A stretch of 64,000 bases of DNA from Sinorhizobium fredii NGR234 (GTDB lineage Bacteria; Pseudomonadota; Alphaproteobacteria; Rhizobiales; Rhizobiaceae): positions 2,418,001-2,482,000 of the forward strand of contig NC_012587.1 in assembly GCF_000018545.1 (NCBI RefSeq). The letters are read 5' to 3'. Each line of letters begins with the position of its first letter. Position 1 is the stretch's first letter. Below, piece by piece: positions 8,029-17,403 of this stretch. Both the position numbers and the translations under genes were made by a program. The notes under the pieces were generated by a model. The model was not told the DNA's origin. It saw nothing but the letters and a program-made list of their open reading frames with translations, and ran no database searches.

Positions 8029-10838
8029 TCGGTGGCCTCGCCTTCGCCTTTGCCAACCCCGCGATACTGGCAGCCCTTGTGGCCCTGCCGGTGATCTGGT
8101 GGCTGCTGCGCATGACGCCGCCGCGGCCTGCGGCGGAAGTCTTCCCGCCGCTGCGCATCCTGGCCTCGGTGATGAAACGCGAGGAGACGCCCTCTAAAAG
8201 CCCCTGGTGGCTGACGCTTCTCCGGATGCTGATGGCCGCCGCGGTTATCTTTGCGATTGCGGACCCGGTCTTCAATCCGCGCAGCAACACGCTCGCCTCG
8301 TCCGGCCCGCTGGCGCTGCTGATCGACAACAGCTGGGCGACTGCACCCGACTGGGAGCGCAGGGTCGAGGCTGCGTCGGCTTTGATCGACGATGCCGAGG
8401 CCAGGGATCTTGCCGTTTCGGTCCTGTTCACCGGAGATCGTCAGCACGATGCGACGCCTGCCTCGGCCGCCGCCGCCCGCACCCGGCTCGCCGCCGCTGC
8501 ACCGGTGCCGCTGCCCACCGATCGGCGATCGGCGCTGGCGGCACTCGAGACGGCTTTCGATGCCGCCTCGCCCGGGACGATCGCATTCCTCACCGATGGC
8601 ATCGAATCAGCCGATCAAAAGACCATGACGGCGCTGAAGGAGGTCGGCGCGGCCGAACTTCGGGTGATCGAGGCAGACGGCGGACAGACGGTGGCACCGA
8701 CGAGCACGAGCAACGAGTCGAGCGGCATGTCGGTGACGGCAACCCGCTTGAAGACGGACGACCGCCGGTCCCTTTCGATCGTCGCTTACGATGCCCGCGG
8801 CCGCGCAATCGCCGATGGCACGATCGATTTCTCCCCCGGAGCGGCTGTCGCCAAGGGAACGATCGAAGCCCCGTTCGAACTGCGCAACGATTTCGCCCGC
8901 CTCGGCATCGAGGGTGCGGCGACCGCCGGCGCCACCCATTTGCTCGACGACGGCTTCCGCCGGCGTCGCGTCGCGCTGCTGAGCGGCGAGGCGCGCGACC
9001 TGTCTCAGCCGCTGCTGTCGCCGCTCTACTATATCAACCGCGCGCTCGCCCCCTATGCGGACCTCATCGAACCGCGCGAGACCGACCTTGCGGTCGCCAT
9101 CCCCGAGCTCCTGGAACAGCGCCCCTCCGTCCTGATCATGGCCGACATCGGCCGGTTGCCGGAAGAAACCTATCCGCTGCTGGCGAAATGGATCGAGAAT
9201 GGCGGCATGCTGATCCGCTTCGCCGGCCCGCGCCTCGCCGCTGCACCGGCGGACGATCCGCTCGTTCCGGTGACCCTCCGGCAGGGTGAGCGGGCACTCG
9301 GCGGTGCCCTCTCCTGGTCGGAGCCGCAACCGCTCGCCGACTATCCGGCGAACAGCCCTTTCGCGGGCCTGGCGCGGCCGAGCGACATTCTTGTCAAGCG
9401 GCAGGTTCTGGCCGAGCCGACGGCGGATCTGGTCGAGCGTACCTGGGCGAACCTCGCCGACGGCACGCCCCTCGTTACGACCGCGGCGCGCGGCACCGGC
9501 CGCATCGTCCTTTTCCATGTCAGCGCCGAGGCGACCTGGTCGAACCTGCCGATCTCCGGGCATTTCGTCGAGATGCTTCGCCGCAGCATCCAGCTTTCGC
9601 GCAGCGGCGGCGTCGCCGGTGAAAGCAAGGCGGCGCAGGCGCACACGCTGGCGCCTTACCGGCTCCTCAACGCTGACGGCGTGTTGGTCGCGGAAACCGG
9701 CAATGCCCGCCCGCTGGAGGTGGAGCCGGGTAAGGTTCCCGCCACTACGCCGGACAATCCGCCGGGTCTCTATGGCTCCGAGGACGGCTTCACGGCATTG
9801 AATCTGCTGCCGCGCGACGCTGAACTCAAGCGGATCGACATGACTCTTGCGGGAACCCATACTGTAGAACGGCTGGTGCGTGCAGAGAGCTGGTCGCTGA
9901 AGCCGGCCCTGCTGACCCTCGCTTTGTTTCTGCTCATCGCCGACGCTGTTATCGTGCTCTTCATGGGGGGCGCCTTCTCTCGCCTCCGCATGGCACGCGC
10001 CGCTTCGGTGCTGGTCGTCGCATTGGCCGCAAGCGCCCTCTTCACGCCGCCACAAGCCCTTGCGGACGACTCGAGACCCGACGATGAGCGTATTCTCGAA
10101 CGTCTGGACACGACGCATCTCGCCTATGTCGTCACCGGCGAGGACGATGTCGACCGGCTTTCGGAAAGCGGGCTTCGTGGCCTGACCGACTTCCTCACCT
10201 ACCGCACGACGCTTGAACCCGGCGCGCCTGTCGGTCTCGACATCATGAGGGACGACCTCAGCTTCTATCCGATCATCTACTGGCCGGTCTCGGCCGGCGC
10301 CCCGATGCCGAGCCCGCAAGCCGTCAGCCGCATCGACGCCTATATGCGTGCCGGCGGCACCGTCCTGTTCGACACCCGCGACCAGTTCTCCTCGCTCGGC
10401 GCCGCCTCAAGCGGCACCAGCCCGAATACGGAACGGCTGCAGGCAATTCTGGCCAATCTGGATATCCCGCCGCTGGAGCCGGTACCCGCCGACCACGTCC
10501 TGACGAAGGCCTTCTATCTCCTGACGAATTTCCCCGGCCGCTACACCGGCAGCCCGCTCTGGATCGAGGCGCAGTTCGAAAATCGCGACGAGCCGAGCAA
10601 CCGACCGGCCCGTTCGGGCGACGGTGTCACGCCGATCATGATCACCGGCAACGATTTCGCCGGTGCCTGGGCGGTGGACGCCAACGGCGCCGCCCTGCTG
10701 CCGACCGTTCCGCCGGACGAGATGCAGCGCGAATTTGCCTTCCGCTCCGGCGTCAACATCATGATGTACATGCTGACCGGCAACTACAAAGCCGACCAGG
10801 TACACGTCCCCGCCCTGCTCGAGCGGCTTGGACAATGA
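8025..10838 (+). CDS. BatA-like membrane protein with C-terminal DUF4159
   Basis: A 937-aa inner-membrane protein. The N-terminus has two hydrophobic helices around ALVALPVIWWLLR and LLRMLMAAAVIFAIADP, the layout of BatA N-terminal regions. A von Willebrand-like segment follows (ALLIDNSWATAPDWERRV). A further hydrophobic stretch near residue 625-650 (LLTLALFLLIADAVIVLFMG) and another near 660-680 precede the C-terminal DUF4159 domain (from about residue 690: DTTHLAYVVTGEDDVDRLSE, then FYPIIYWPVS and GGTVLFDTRDQF), which has a glutamine-amidotransferase-like fold in related families. Start overlaps the DUF58 stop. Function unknown; an envelope-maintenance complex is inferred. Confidence 0.88.
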   Translation: MIGGLAFAFANPAILAALVALPVIWWLLRMTPPRPAAEVFPPLRILASVMKREETPSKSPWWLTLLRMLMAAAVIFAIADPVFNPRSNTLASSGPLALLIDNSWATAPDWERRVEAASALIDDAEARDLAVSVLFTGDRQHDATPASAAAARTRLAAAAPVPLPTDRRSALAALETAFDAASPGTIAFLTDGIESADQKTMTALKEVGAAELRVIEADGGQTVAPTSTSNESSGMSVTATRLKTDDRRSLSIVAYDARGRAIADGTIDFSPGAAVAKGTIEAPFELRNDFARLGIEGAATAGATHLLDDGFRRRRVALLSGEARDLSQPLLSPLYYINRALAPYADLIEPRETDLAVAIPELLEQRPSVLIMADIGRLPEETYPLLAKWIENGGMLIRFAGPRLAAAPADDPLVPVTLRQGERALGGALSWSEPQPLADYPANSPFAGLARPSDILVKRQVLAEPTADLVERTWANLADGTPLVTTAARGTGRIVLFHVSAEATWSNLPISGHFVEMLRRSIQLSRSGGVAGESKAAQAHTLAPYRLLNADGVLVAETGNARPLEVEPGKVPATTPDNPPGLYGSEDGFTALNLLPRDAELKRIDMTLAGTHTVERLVRAESWSLKPALLTLALFLLIADAVIVLFMGGAFSRLRMARAASVLVVALAASALFTPPQALADDSRPDDERILERLDTTHLAYVVTGEDDVDRLSESGLRGLTDFLTYRTTLEPGAPVGLDIMRDDLSFYPIIYWPVSAGAPMPSPQAVSRIDAYMRAGGTVLFDTRDQFSSLGAASSGTSPNTERLQAILANLDIPPLEPVPADHVLTKAFYLLTNFPGRYTGSPLWIEAQFENRDEPSNRPARSGDGVTPIMITGNDFAGAWAVDANGAALLPTVPPDEMQREFAFRSGVNIMMYMLTGNYKADQVHVPALLERLGQ

Positions 10839-10845
10839 GGCAGCG

Positions 10846-12915
10846 ATGACGATCGATTTTGCAACGCTGCTTCCCTGGCCATACCTTGCCGCACTGGCGC
10901 TCGTTGCGTTGGTTCTGGCGGCGTTCGGCATCTGGCGGGGCGTTCGCGGCGCCTGGCTGAGGGCCGCGGCGCTGGCGGCATTCTGCCTGGCGCTTGCCAA
11001 TCCGGTACTTTTCCAGGAGGAGCGCGAGCCCCTTTCGACCATCGTTGCGGTCGTCGTCGACCGCAGCCAGAGCCAGGACCATGCCGGCCGGCGGGAACAG
11101 ACCGACAAGGCGCTTGCCGACCTCAAGGAGCGGCTCGCCCGTTTCCCCCAGATCGAGACACGCGTCGTCGAGGCAAAGGATGGCGAGGAGACCGAGGCAC
11201 CCTCGACCAAGCTCTTCGGCGCTCTCGCGACGGCCATAGCCGACGTGCCGCCCGCCCGCGTCGGCGGCGCCATCTTCATCACCGACGGCCAAGTCCATGA
11301 CGTGCCGGACGTCAACCAGAAGCTCGGTTTCGAGGCGCCGATCCACGGATTGATCACCGGCAAACCGGACGAGGTCGACCGACGCATCGAGATCGTCAAT
11401 GCACCGCGCTTCGGGATTGTCGGCGAGCAACAGAGGCTGACCTTCCGCGTCGTGGACGACGGGGCCGCCAACGGCGGCAGTGCAGAGGTGACCATTCGCC
11501 TCAACGGCAACGAGATCGCGACGGAACATGTTGAACCGGGAACGGATGTGCCGTTCAGCTTCACGGTGCCGCGCGGCGGCAACAACATTCTCGAGTTCGC
11601 GGTCAACCCGATCCAGGGCGAAGTGACGGAGGTCAACAATCGCGCCGTTCACGTTCTGGATGGCATCCGCGAGAACCTGCGCGTCCTCCTCGTCTCCGGC
11701 GAGCCGCATGCCGGCGAGCGCGCCTGGCGCAATCTTCTGAAATCCGATGCCGCCGTCGATCTCGTGCACTTCACCATTCTGCGTCCGCCGGAAAAGCAGG
11801 ACGGCACGCCGATCAACGAACTCTCGCTCATCGCCTTTCCGACGCGCGAGCTCTTCGTCGACAAGATCAGCGAGTTCGACCTGATCATCTTCGACCGCTA
11901 CCAGCACCGCGGCGTGCTGCCCATTCTCTACTACGACAACATCGCCCAGTATGTGCAGAACGGCGGCGCGCTGCTGATCGCAGCAGGACCGGAACATGCC
12001 GGCGACGATTCGATTGCGGCAACGCCGCTTTCGACTGTCCTGCCGGCGAACCCCACCGGCGTCATGAACGAGAAGGCCTTCTTTCCGCGGCTGTCGGAGG
12101 AAGGGAAGAAACACCCGGTGACCCGCGGCCTCGAAGGCGCCTCGAGCGAGCCGCCTGGCTGGGGGCGCTGGTTCCGCACCGTCGACGTCGACAGGCCGCT
12201 CGGTCAGACGGTCATGGAGGCGGCCGACGGCAAGCCGCTCCTGGTCCTCAACCGTGTCGGCAAGGGCCGCGTTGCCATGCTGCTGTCCGACCAGGGCTGG
12301 CTCTGGGCGCGCGGCTTTGAGGGCGGCGGGCCCCACATCTCGCTCTACCGGCGCACCGCCCATTGGCTGATGCAGGAGCCGGCGCTCGAGGAAGAGGCCC
12401 TGACCGCACGCGCCTTGGGACGGACGCTGGAAATCACCCGGCAGACGATCGAAGGCGACCCGGGCCAGGCGACGCTCACCTACCCCTCCGGCCGAACGCA
12501 GGAGATTGGGCTCACCGAACGCGAACCGGGGCTTTACAGGGCGGAAGTGAAGACAGGCGAGATCGGGCTCTTCGAGGTCGCCAATGACGAGCTGACCACG
12601 CTCGTCCATGTCGGCAATGTCGATGCGCCGGAGTTCAAGGCGGCGATCTCGACGGAGGAGAAACTGGAGCCCTGGGCGGAAAAGACCAGGGGCATCGTCC
12701 GCAGGCTCGCGGATGCGGATGGCCCTGTCGATCTTCCCTCCATCCTGCCGGTCCGGGGCGCGGTGCGCGTCGCCGACGACCAGCGCCTGTCGCTGCGCAT
12801 GACCGATGAGACGGTGCTGAAGGGCGTCAACTCGCTGTCGCTGTTCGCCGGCCTCTTCGGCCTTGCCGCCCTGCTCATGTTGATCTCGGCAATGTGGTAC
12901 CGCGAGGGGCGGTAA
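10846..12915 (+). CDS. Large membrane protein with amidotransferase-like fold, MoxR operon
   Basis: A 689-aa protein bounded by transmembrane helices: two at the N-terminus (PYLAALALVALVLAAFGIWR and AAALAAFCLALANPV) and one at the very C-terminus (LFAGLFGLAALLMLISAMWY). Between them is a large extracytoplasmic or cytoplasmic domain with VAVVVDRSQSQDHAGRREQT, a vWA-like DxSxS-type start, and ILYYDNIAQYVQNGGALLIA, typical of class I amidotransferase-like folds without obvious catalytic Cys. The ATG lies 7 bp after the preceding stop. It is the last gene of the moxR operon. No biochemical role can be assigned. Confidence 0.86.
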   Translation: MTIDFATLLPWPYLAALALVALVLAAFGIWRGVRGAWLRAAALAAFCLALANPVLFQEEREPLSTIVAVVVDRSQSQDHAGRREQTDKALADLKERLARFPQIETRVVEAKDGEETEAPSTKLFGALATAIADVPPARVGGAIFITDGQVHDVPDVNQKLGFEAPIHGLITGKPDEVDRRIEIVNAPRFGIVGEQQRLTFRVVDDGAANGGSAEVTIRLNGNEIATEHVEPGTDVPFSFTVPRGGNNILEFAVNPIQGEVTEVNNRAVHVLDGIRENLRVLLVSGEPHAGERAWRNLLKSDAAVDLVHFTILRPPEKQDGTPINELSLIAFPTRELFVDKISEFDLIIFDRYQHRGVLPILYYDNIAQYVQNGGALLIAAGPEHAGDDSIAATPLSTVLPANPTGVMNEKAFFPRLSEEGKKHPVTRGLEGASSEPPGWGRWFRTVDVDRPLGQTVMEAADGKPLLVLNRVGKGRVAMLLSDQGWLWARGFEGGGPHISLYRRTAHWLMQEPALEEEALTARALGRTLEITRQTIEGDPGQATLTYPSGRTQEIGLTEREPGLYRAEVKTGEIGLFEVANDELTTLVHVGNVDAPEFKAAISTEEKLEPWAEKTRGIVRRLADADGPVDLPSILPVRGAVRVADDQRLSLRMTDETVLKGVNSLSLFAGLFGLAALLMLISAMWYREGR

Positions 12916-13222
12916 GACGCGGCATTCACAGTGTCGGATGTGCGCCGTTTCGTAGTCTCCTACGGAATTTTGATCGCGCTGGACCTTCGCTTAGGCAGCC
13001 CCACCTGGGGCCGCCAACCTCTACGGCCGTCATCCTCGGGCCTGACCCGAGGATCCATTCGCAGGCGCGACTTGGAGGGACTCAATGCTTGCGCGACACC
13101 ACCAGAGACCCGGCACTTTCGGGTGACGCGATGCTTGTATTTGGATCCTCGGGTCAAGCCCGAGGATGACGGGCGGGAGAGGCCTGCTGATGCTTGACCG
13201 AGCACGGCCGAGCACCCGTGGC
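12916..13222. other. Intergenic region carrying a palindromic repeat pair
   Basis: This 307-bp stretch lies between the end of the moxR operon and the end of the convergent acetyltransferase gene. It has no credible gene. Most of it (13027-13172) is an inverted-repeat element, listed separately. Confidence 0.7.
13027..13172. repeat. Palindromic element with 31-bp inverted arms (copy 1)
   Basis: The arms 13027-13057 and 13142-13172 are reverse complements with one mismatch and are separated by 84 bp. Each arm is itself a palindrome centred on CCTCGGG...CCCGAGG. A second copy with arms in the opposite order is at 48842-48982. The arm sequence belongs to a class of short palindromic repeats that is abundant in rhizobial genomes. 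Confidence 0.85.
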
Positions 13223-13777
13223 TCAGGCGGCGGCGCCCTCAGCGGGTGGCTGCACACCGACAGCCGGCACCGCACTGTCGTCCCGCCAGGCAATCACGCC
13301 CTCTAGCCGCGCGTGAATATCGGCCCCGATCGGCACGACAAGCACCCGGGCGGGATCGACCGGACCGGGGAATTCGAGCGCCGCATAGCGGACCTTCTCG
13401 AAACCGAGCGGCTGGTAGTAGGGCGGATCGCCGACCAGGATGACCGCTTGGGAACCTTTGCGCCGCGCCGCCTCGACGGCAATCCGTACCAGTTCCCGGC
13501 CGATTCCCATGTTCTTGTGCGAGGGCCGAACAGCGAGCGGCCCGAGCAAGTGCCCTTTGACGGAGCCGGCATTCACCGGGGTCATCCGCACCGATGCGAT
13601 CGTCTCACCGTCATCTGTGCAGATGAAGGACAGCGACCGGTCGTGCGGGCCTTGCTCGCGGATCCGAGCGGCCGCGCGGGCAAACCGGCCGGGGCCGAAG
13701 GCTTCCTCATTGATGATTTCGATGGCTGCGTCGTGGGAGGCGTCTTCGGTCAGATAGACGAGATCGTGCTTTTTCAT
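13223..13777 (-). CDS. GNAT family N-acetyltransferase
   Basis: A 184-aa acetyl-CoA-dependent acyltransferase of the GNAT fold, closest in feel to the YhbS group. The acetyl-CoA loop is in LGPLAVRPSHKNMGIGRELV (Q/RxxGxG/A type, with NMGIGREL) near residues 76-95, followed by a beta strand and VGDPPYYQPLGFEK, typical of motif B. The acceptor substrate is unknown. It is transcribed away from the GST gene; the 254-bp gap between them should hold divergent promoters. The C-terminal tail after about residue 165 is low-complexity and Ala/Pro-rich. Confidence 0.88.
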   Translation of the reverse strand: MKKHDLVYLTEDASHDAAIEIINEEAFGPGRFARAAARIREQGPHDRSLSFICTDDGETIASVRMTPVNAGSVKGHLLGPLAVRPSHKNMGIGRELVRIAVEAARRKGSQAVILVGDPPYYQPLGFEKVRYAALEFPGPVDPARVLVVPIGADIHARLEGVIAWRDDSAVPAVGVQPPAEGAAA

Positions 13778-14031
13778 GGATGTCGAGAACCGGCATGCGA
13801 ACGGACAATAGGGATGGCGCGCCTCGAGGGCGTTTGCAGCATCAGCGTCGTCGCAGGCTTCCCGACAGGATCATGGGTAGGATCGTTTCCAGAGTGAAAA
13901 AGCTTCGGATCGCCGATAGCAGAAAATTGCCGCCTGTCAAAGCCCAAAACGCACTGTTCGGAATTTCGCACCTATCGGCGCGGCGATCGCGCGCTATCTA
14001 TCGTCAGCGAAGAACAGCAAGGAGCGCGCTC

Positions 14032-15009
14032 ATGGGCAGGCTGGTGGACGGCGTCTGGCAGGACGTCTGGTACGATACCGTCGAGACGAACGGGCACTTC
14101 AAGCGCAGCGTATCGCAATTTCGCAACTGGGTAACCGCCGACGGTTCGTCCGGCGCCTCGGGCGAAGGCGGCTTCGCGGCCGAAGCGGATCGCTACCATC
14201 TCTATGTGTCGCTTGCCTGTCCGTGGGCGCACCGCACACTGATCTTCCGCAAGCTCAAGAAGCTCGAGAATTTGATCCCGCTCTCCGTCGTCGATCCGCT
14301 GATGCTGGAAAACGGCTGGGAATTCAAAGGCGAGAACGGCGGCACCGTCGATCACCTCTTCGGCTCCAAGGCGCTTTGGCAGGTTTATGCACGCGCCGAT
14401 CCCAACTATTCGGGACGCGTCACCGTCCCGGTGCTCTGGGACAAGAAGAAGAACACGATCGTTTCCAACGAATCCGCCGAAATCATTCGCATGTTCAATT
14501 CCGCCTTCAACCAGCTCACCGGCTCGACGGCGGATTTCTATCCGGAAGACCTGCGGGAAGACATCGATGCGCTGAATGCCCGCATCTACGACAAGGTCAA
14601 CAACGGTGTCTACAAGGCCGGGTTCGCGACGCGCCAGGAGGCCTATGCGGAGAGCGTCGCGGCTTTGTTCGCCATGCTGGACGAACTGGAGAGCCGCCTT
14701 GCCTCGCAACGCTATCTCTTCGGCGATCGCCTGACCGAGGCGGACTGGCGCCTGTTCACGACATTGCTGCGCTTCGACCCGGTCTATGTCGGCCATTTCA
14801 AGTGCAACATCCGCCGCATCGCCGACCATCCGAAGCTAAGCGGTTATCTGCGCGATCTCTATCAGGTGCCGGGCGTCGCGGAGACGGTCAACATGCGCCA
14901 CATCAAGGAGCATTATTACCGCAGCCACAGGATGATCAATCCGACCGGTATCGTGCCCGTCGGACCGGAACTCGACCTCGAGGCGCCGCACGGCCGCGAC
15001 GAGCTGTAG
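14032..15009 (+). CDS. Glutathionyl-hydroquinone reductase (ECM4/YqjG type GST)
   Basis: A 325-aa Xi-class glutathione S-transferase. The catalytic motif CPWAHRT has its Cys at residue 63, the nucleophile that reduces glutathionyl-hydroquinones in this family. The N-terminal LVDGVWQDVWYDT and the later DPNYSGRVTVPVLWDKK with VSNESAEIIRMFN are hallmark stretches. The start at 14032 follows AAGGAG; an upstream in-frame extension has no family resemblance. It converges with a Nudix gene one base after its stop. The role is probably detoxification or quinone recycling. Confidence 0.93.
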   Translation: MGRLVDGVWQDVWYDTVETNGHFKRSVSQFRNWVTADGSSGASGEGGFAAEADRYHLYVSLACPWAHRTLIFRKLKKLENLIPLSVVDPLMLENGWEFKGENGGTVDHLFGSKALWQVYARADPNYSGRVTVPVLWDKKKNTIVSNESAEIIRMFNSAFNQLTGSTADFYPEDLREDIDALNARIYDKVNNGVYKAGFATRQEAYAESVAALFAMLDELESRLASQRYLFGDRLTEADWRLFTTLLRFDPVYVGHFKCNIRRIADHPKLSGYLRDLYQVPGVAETVNMRHIKEHYYRSHRMINPTGIVPVGPELDLEAPHGRDEL

Positions 15010-15010
15010 G

Positions 15011-15499
15011 CTACCAAACCGTATCCGGTTTGGCGGTTCCGGCGAGCTCGGCAAGCCTGCGGCGCGTCGCCGGCGTCGCGTCGGCGGGCAGATCGTCGAG
15101 CGGGAAGAAGCGGGCCGCAGCGATTTCCAGGTCTGCAACTTTCGGCCGCTCCTGGCGGACCTTGTCACAGCGGAAAAAGACGACATGATCGCGTTTGCTG
15201 GTTCCCGGATTGTAATAGACCTGCACGAGCAGCGGCGGTGCCGTCAGCTCCAGATTGCCTTCCTCCCGAAGCTCGCGGACAAGCCCGTCGACGGCGGTCT
15301 CGCGCCTGTCGACGCCCCCGCCCGGGAGATGCCATCCGGGCAGGTAGGAGTGCCGGACGAGAAACACCCGGCCCTGGTCATCGAAGCAGGCTGCCCGAAC
15401 CCCGAGCGTCATGCCGCGCGACACGGCGAAATAGATGTGAGCCAGCCGCGTCAGAGGGTAGAGCCAGTTGCGCGCCTCCCGAGGGCGGTCCTGGTCCAT
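15011..15499 (-). CDS. Nudix hydrolase with altered box end
   Basis: A 162-aa Nudix protein. The box starts at about residue 61 (GGVDRRETAVDGLVRELREE) and keeps the G, E, RE and EE positions. The usual EExGU ending reads EEGNL, so the final Gly is one place early. The preceding LVRHSYLPGWHLPGG is typical of the ADP-ribose/NDP-X group, but the substrate cannot be read. The start at 15499 (MDQDRPREARNW) follows a purine-rich GGAGAAG; the frame stays open far upstream but only as antisense of the neighbouring gene. Confidence 0.85.
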   Translation of the reverse strand: MDQDRPREARNWLYPLTRLAHIYFAVSRGMTLGVRAACFDDQGRVFLVRHSYLPGWHLPGGGVDRRETAVDGLVRELREEGNLELTAPPLLVQVYYNPGTSKRDHVVFFRCDKVRQERPKVADLEIAAARFFPLDDLPADATPATRRRLAELAGTAKPDTVW

Positions 15500-15613
15500 T
15501 GGCTTCTCCTCCCCGGCAATCCCTACCGCGCGGCACTGTAGGCGGCTGGCGGCACGTCGGGATAACCCATACAAGTGATTCCCCTGCCGCGGAATATGCG
15601 CTAGACCGAGTCG

Positions 15614-16522
15614 ATGTTCAAACTTGCGCATATTTCCGACGTCCATCTCGGCCCGCTGCCCGACCTGTCGTTTCGCGAACTCGCCTCCAAGCGCATCACC
15701 GGTTTCGTCAACTGGCACAGGAACAGGGCGCGCCACCTCTTTCCCGGAACGCTCGAATCTCTGATGGACGACATCGAAAAGCGCGATCCGGACCACCTGG
15801 CGATCACCGGCGACCTCGTCAATCTTGCCTCCTCCCTGGAGATCCAGGCCGTCACCGAATGGCTCACCGAGGCGGGCGACCCTGAGGACATCTCCGTCGT
15901 GCCGGGCAATCACGACGCCTATGTGCCCGGCGCCTACGAGAAGACCGCGCGCGCCTGGTTTCCTTTCATGCGCGGCGACAGCGGCCCCGCCGGATGGATG
16001 AAGGATCATCACTGCTTTCCCTATATCCGGGTGCGCGGTTCCGTCGCCCTCATCGGCTGCTCGACGGCGGTCGCCACGCCCCCCTTTGCGGCGAGCGGCT
16101 ATTTCGGTCCGCGGCAGGCGCGCGCCACGGTCAACCTCTTGCGCGCGGCCGGTGAAGCCGGCCTGTTCCGCGTCGTCATGATCCATCATCCGCCGATCCG
16201 CGGCGCGACATCCATGCACAAGCGCATGATCGGCATCCGCCGCTTCGCCGCGACCATCTCGTCGGGAGGTGCCGAATTGGTGATCCACGGCCACACCCAT
16301 CTCAATACGGTCTATTGGCTGAGGGGGCACGCGGCGCCGGTGCCGGTCGTCGGCATCGCCTCCGCTTCGCAGGGGCCGGGCGGCAGCAAGCCGGTCGCGG
16401 CCTACAACCTTTTCTCGATCGACGGCGAACCGGGAGCCTGGAGACTGACGCGAGAGCGCTTCGCCCTCGGCGCGGACGCCAAGACCGTCAGCCTTGCCGA
16501 GACAACCCAATTCCATGCTTGA
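15614..16522 (+). CDS. Calcineurin-like metallophosphoesterase
   Basis: A 302-aa protein with the full two-metal phosphoesterase signature: HISDVHLGP at residues 6-14 (D9, H11), ITGDLVN, PGNHDAY, MIHHPPIRG and HGHTHLN. This is the class III cyclic-nucleotide phosphodiesterase/metallophosphoesterase layout; the physiological substrate is unknown. ATG 15614 has only a weak ribosome site. A hairpin followed by six T residues lies just past the stop, so the gene seems monocistronic. Confidence 0.9.
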   Translation: MFKLAHISDVHLGPLPDLSFRELASKRITGFVNWHRNRARHLFPGTLESLMDDIEKRDPDHLAITGDLVNLASSLEIQAVTEWLTEAGDPEDISVVPGNHDAYVPGAYEKTARAWFPFMRGDSGPAGWMKDHHCFPYIRVRGSVALIGCSTAVATPPFAASGYFGPRQARATVNLLRAAGEAGLFRVVMIHHPPIRGATSMHKRMIGIRRFAATISSGGAELVIHGHTHLNTVYWLRGHAAPVPVVGIASASQGPGGSKPVAAYNLFSIDGEPGAWRLTRERFALGADAKTVSLAETTQFHA

Positions 16523-16530
16523 CGGAGTGC

Positions 16531-16556
16531 CTGGAAGGTAGCTTCCGGAATTTTTT
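16531..16556 (+). terminator. Intrinsic terminator after the phosphoesterase gene
   Basis: A short stem (GGAAG at 16533-16537 with CTTCC at 16542-16546, loop GTAG) is followed by GGAA and six T residues ending at 16556. It begins 9 bp after the stop codon. The stem is short for a terminator, but the T run supports the call. Confidence 0.6.
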
Positions 16557-16680
16557 CGCCGACCGCCGAATAATCGGCTAGGCTCCGGCGTCTATTTCGC
16601 GTTGGAGGTCGAGCGCCGCCGGAGCGACATTTGCGTCGACCGGTCACCGGCCGCCGCATTGTCCACAGGAGAATGGCATC

Positions 16681-17226
16681 ATGAACCGCAAGATCATCCT
16701 CTTCACCCTTGGAGCCTTCGCGGCGTCGATGGCGGGCTCCACGGCCTGGGCCGTCGGCGACAACAACAACGAGCCGCCAAAGAAGACGAAGACGACCACC
16801 CAGTGCAAGGACGGCAAGATCTGGGATGCCAAGAGGAGCAGATGCGTCGAAGCAAAGCGGAGCGATCTCGGCGACGATATCCTGTTCGACGCGGCACGCG
16901 AGCTCGCCTATGCCGGCCAATACGAGAATGCGATCAAGGTTCTGGATGCCATGAAAGAGCAGCGGAGCGCCCGCGTCCTGAACTATCGGGGCTTCGCCAA
17001 CCGCAAGGCCGGGCGCATGGAACTCGGCATGCAATACTACAGGCGCGCCATTCAGGCGGACGAGAATTACATTCTCGCGCGCTCCTATATGGGCCAAGCC
17101 CTTGTCGAGCAAGGACGCGTCGAGGAAGCGAGAGCGCAGCTCGTCGAGATTCGCGACCGCGGCGGCGAAGACAGCTGGGCATACAAGGCCTTGCTCCAGT
17201 CGCTCGGCGGCATTCGTCAATACTGA
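16681..17226 (+). CDS. Exported tetratricopeptide-repeat protein
   Basis: A 181-aa protein. Residues 1-24 form a Sec signal peptide (basic MNRK, hydrophobic core, AWA cleavage motif). A short Asn/Pro/Lys linker and a CKDGKIWDAKRSRC pair of cysteines follow, then two to three TPR-like helical repeats (FDAARELAYAGQYENAIKVL; NYRGFANRKAGRMELGMQYY; ARSYMGQALVEQGRVEEARA). It is probably periplasmic and binds a protein partner. The start has GGAGAA upstream. The ECF sigma operon follows on the same strand after 177 bp, but co-regulation is only a guess. Confidence 0.85.
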   Translation: MNRKIILFTLGAFAASMAGSTAWAVGDNNNEPPKKTKTTTQCKDGKIWDAKRSRCVEAKRSDLGDDILFDAARELAYAGQYENAIKVLDAMKEQRSARVLNYRGFANRKAGRMELGMQYYRRAIQADENYILARSYMGQALVEQGRVEEARAQLVEIRDRGGEDSWAYKALLQSLGGIRQY

Positions 17227-17346
17227 CGAGAGTGATCTCCTTTCTGCGCGCTGCCGGCGCCAATCGCCTGCGAAATCCGGAACGGAAAAAACGCTTTGCG
17301 CTCCGGCTCTTCCCTTGCAGACTTCGGATCAAGTTTCATATCATGA

Positions 17347-17364
17347 GCCGTGCGTTCGCACGGC
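17347..17364. repeat. Perfect 18-bp palindrome upstream of the ECF sigma gene
   Basis: Two 8-bp arms flank a 2-bp centre: GCCGTGCG-TT-CGCACGGC. It sits 40 bp before the sigma-factor start, in what should be the 5' untranslated region or promoter. It could be an operator or an RNA hairpin; there is no T run, so it is not a normal terminator. Confidence 0.55.
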
Positions 17365-17403
17365 GAATAGACGGATGATCCGGCACGTCTCACTGGAAGA
17401 GAA

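Noticed and set aside
13027..13172. Possible CRISPR array or insertion sequence
   Set aside because: There are only two copies of the repeat, inverted rather than direct, and no spacer series, cas gene or transposase.
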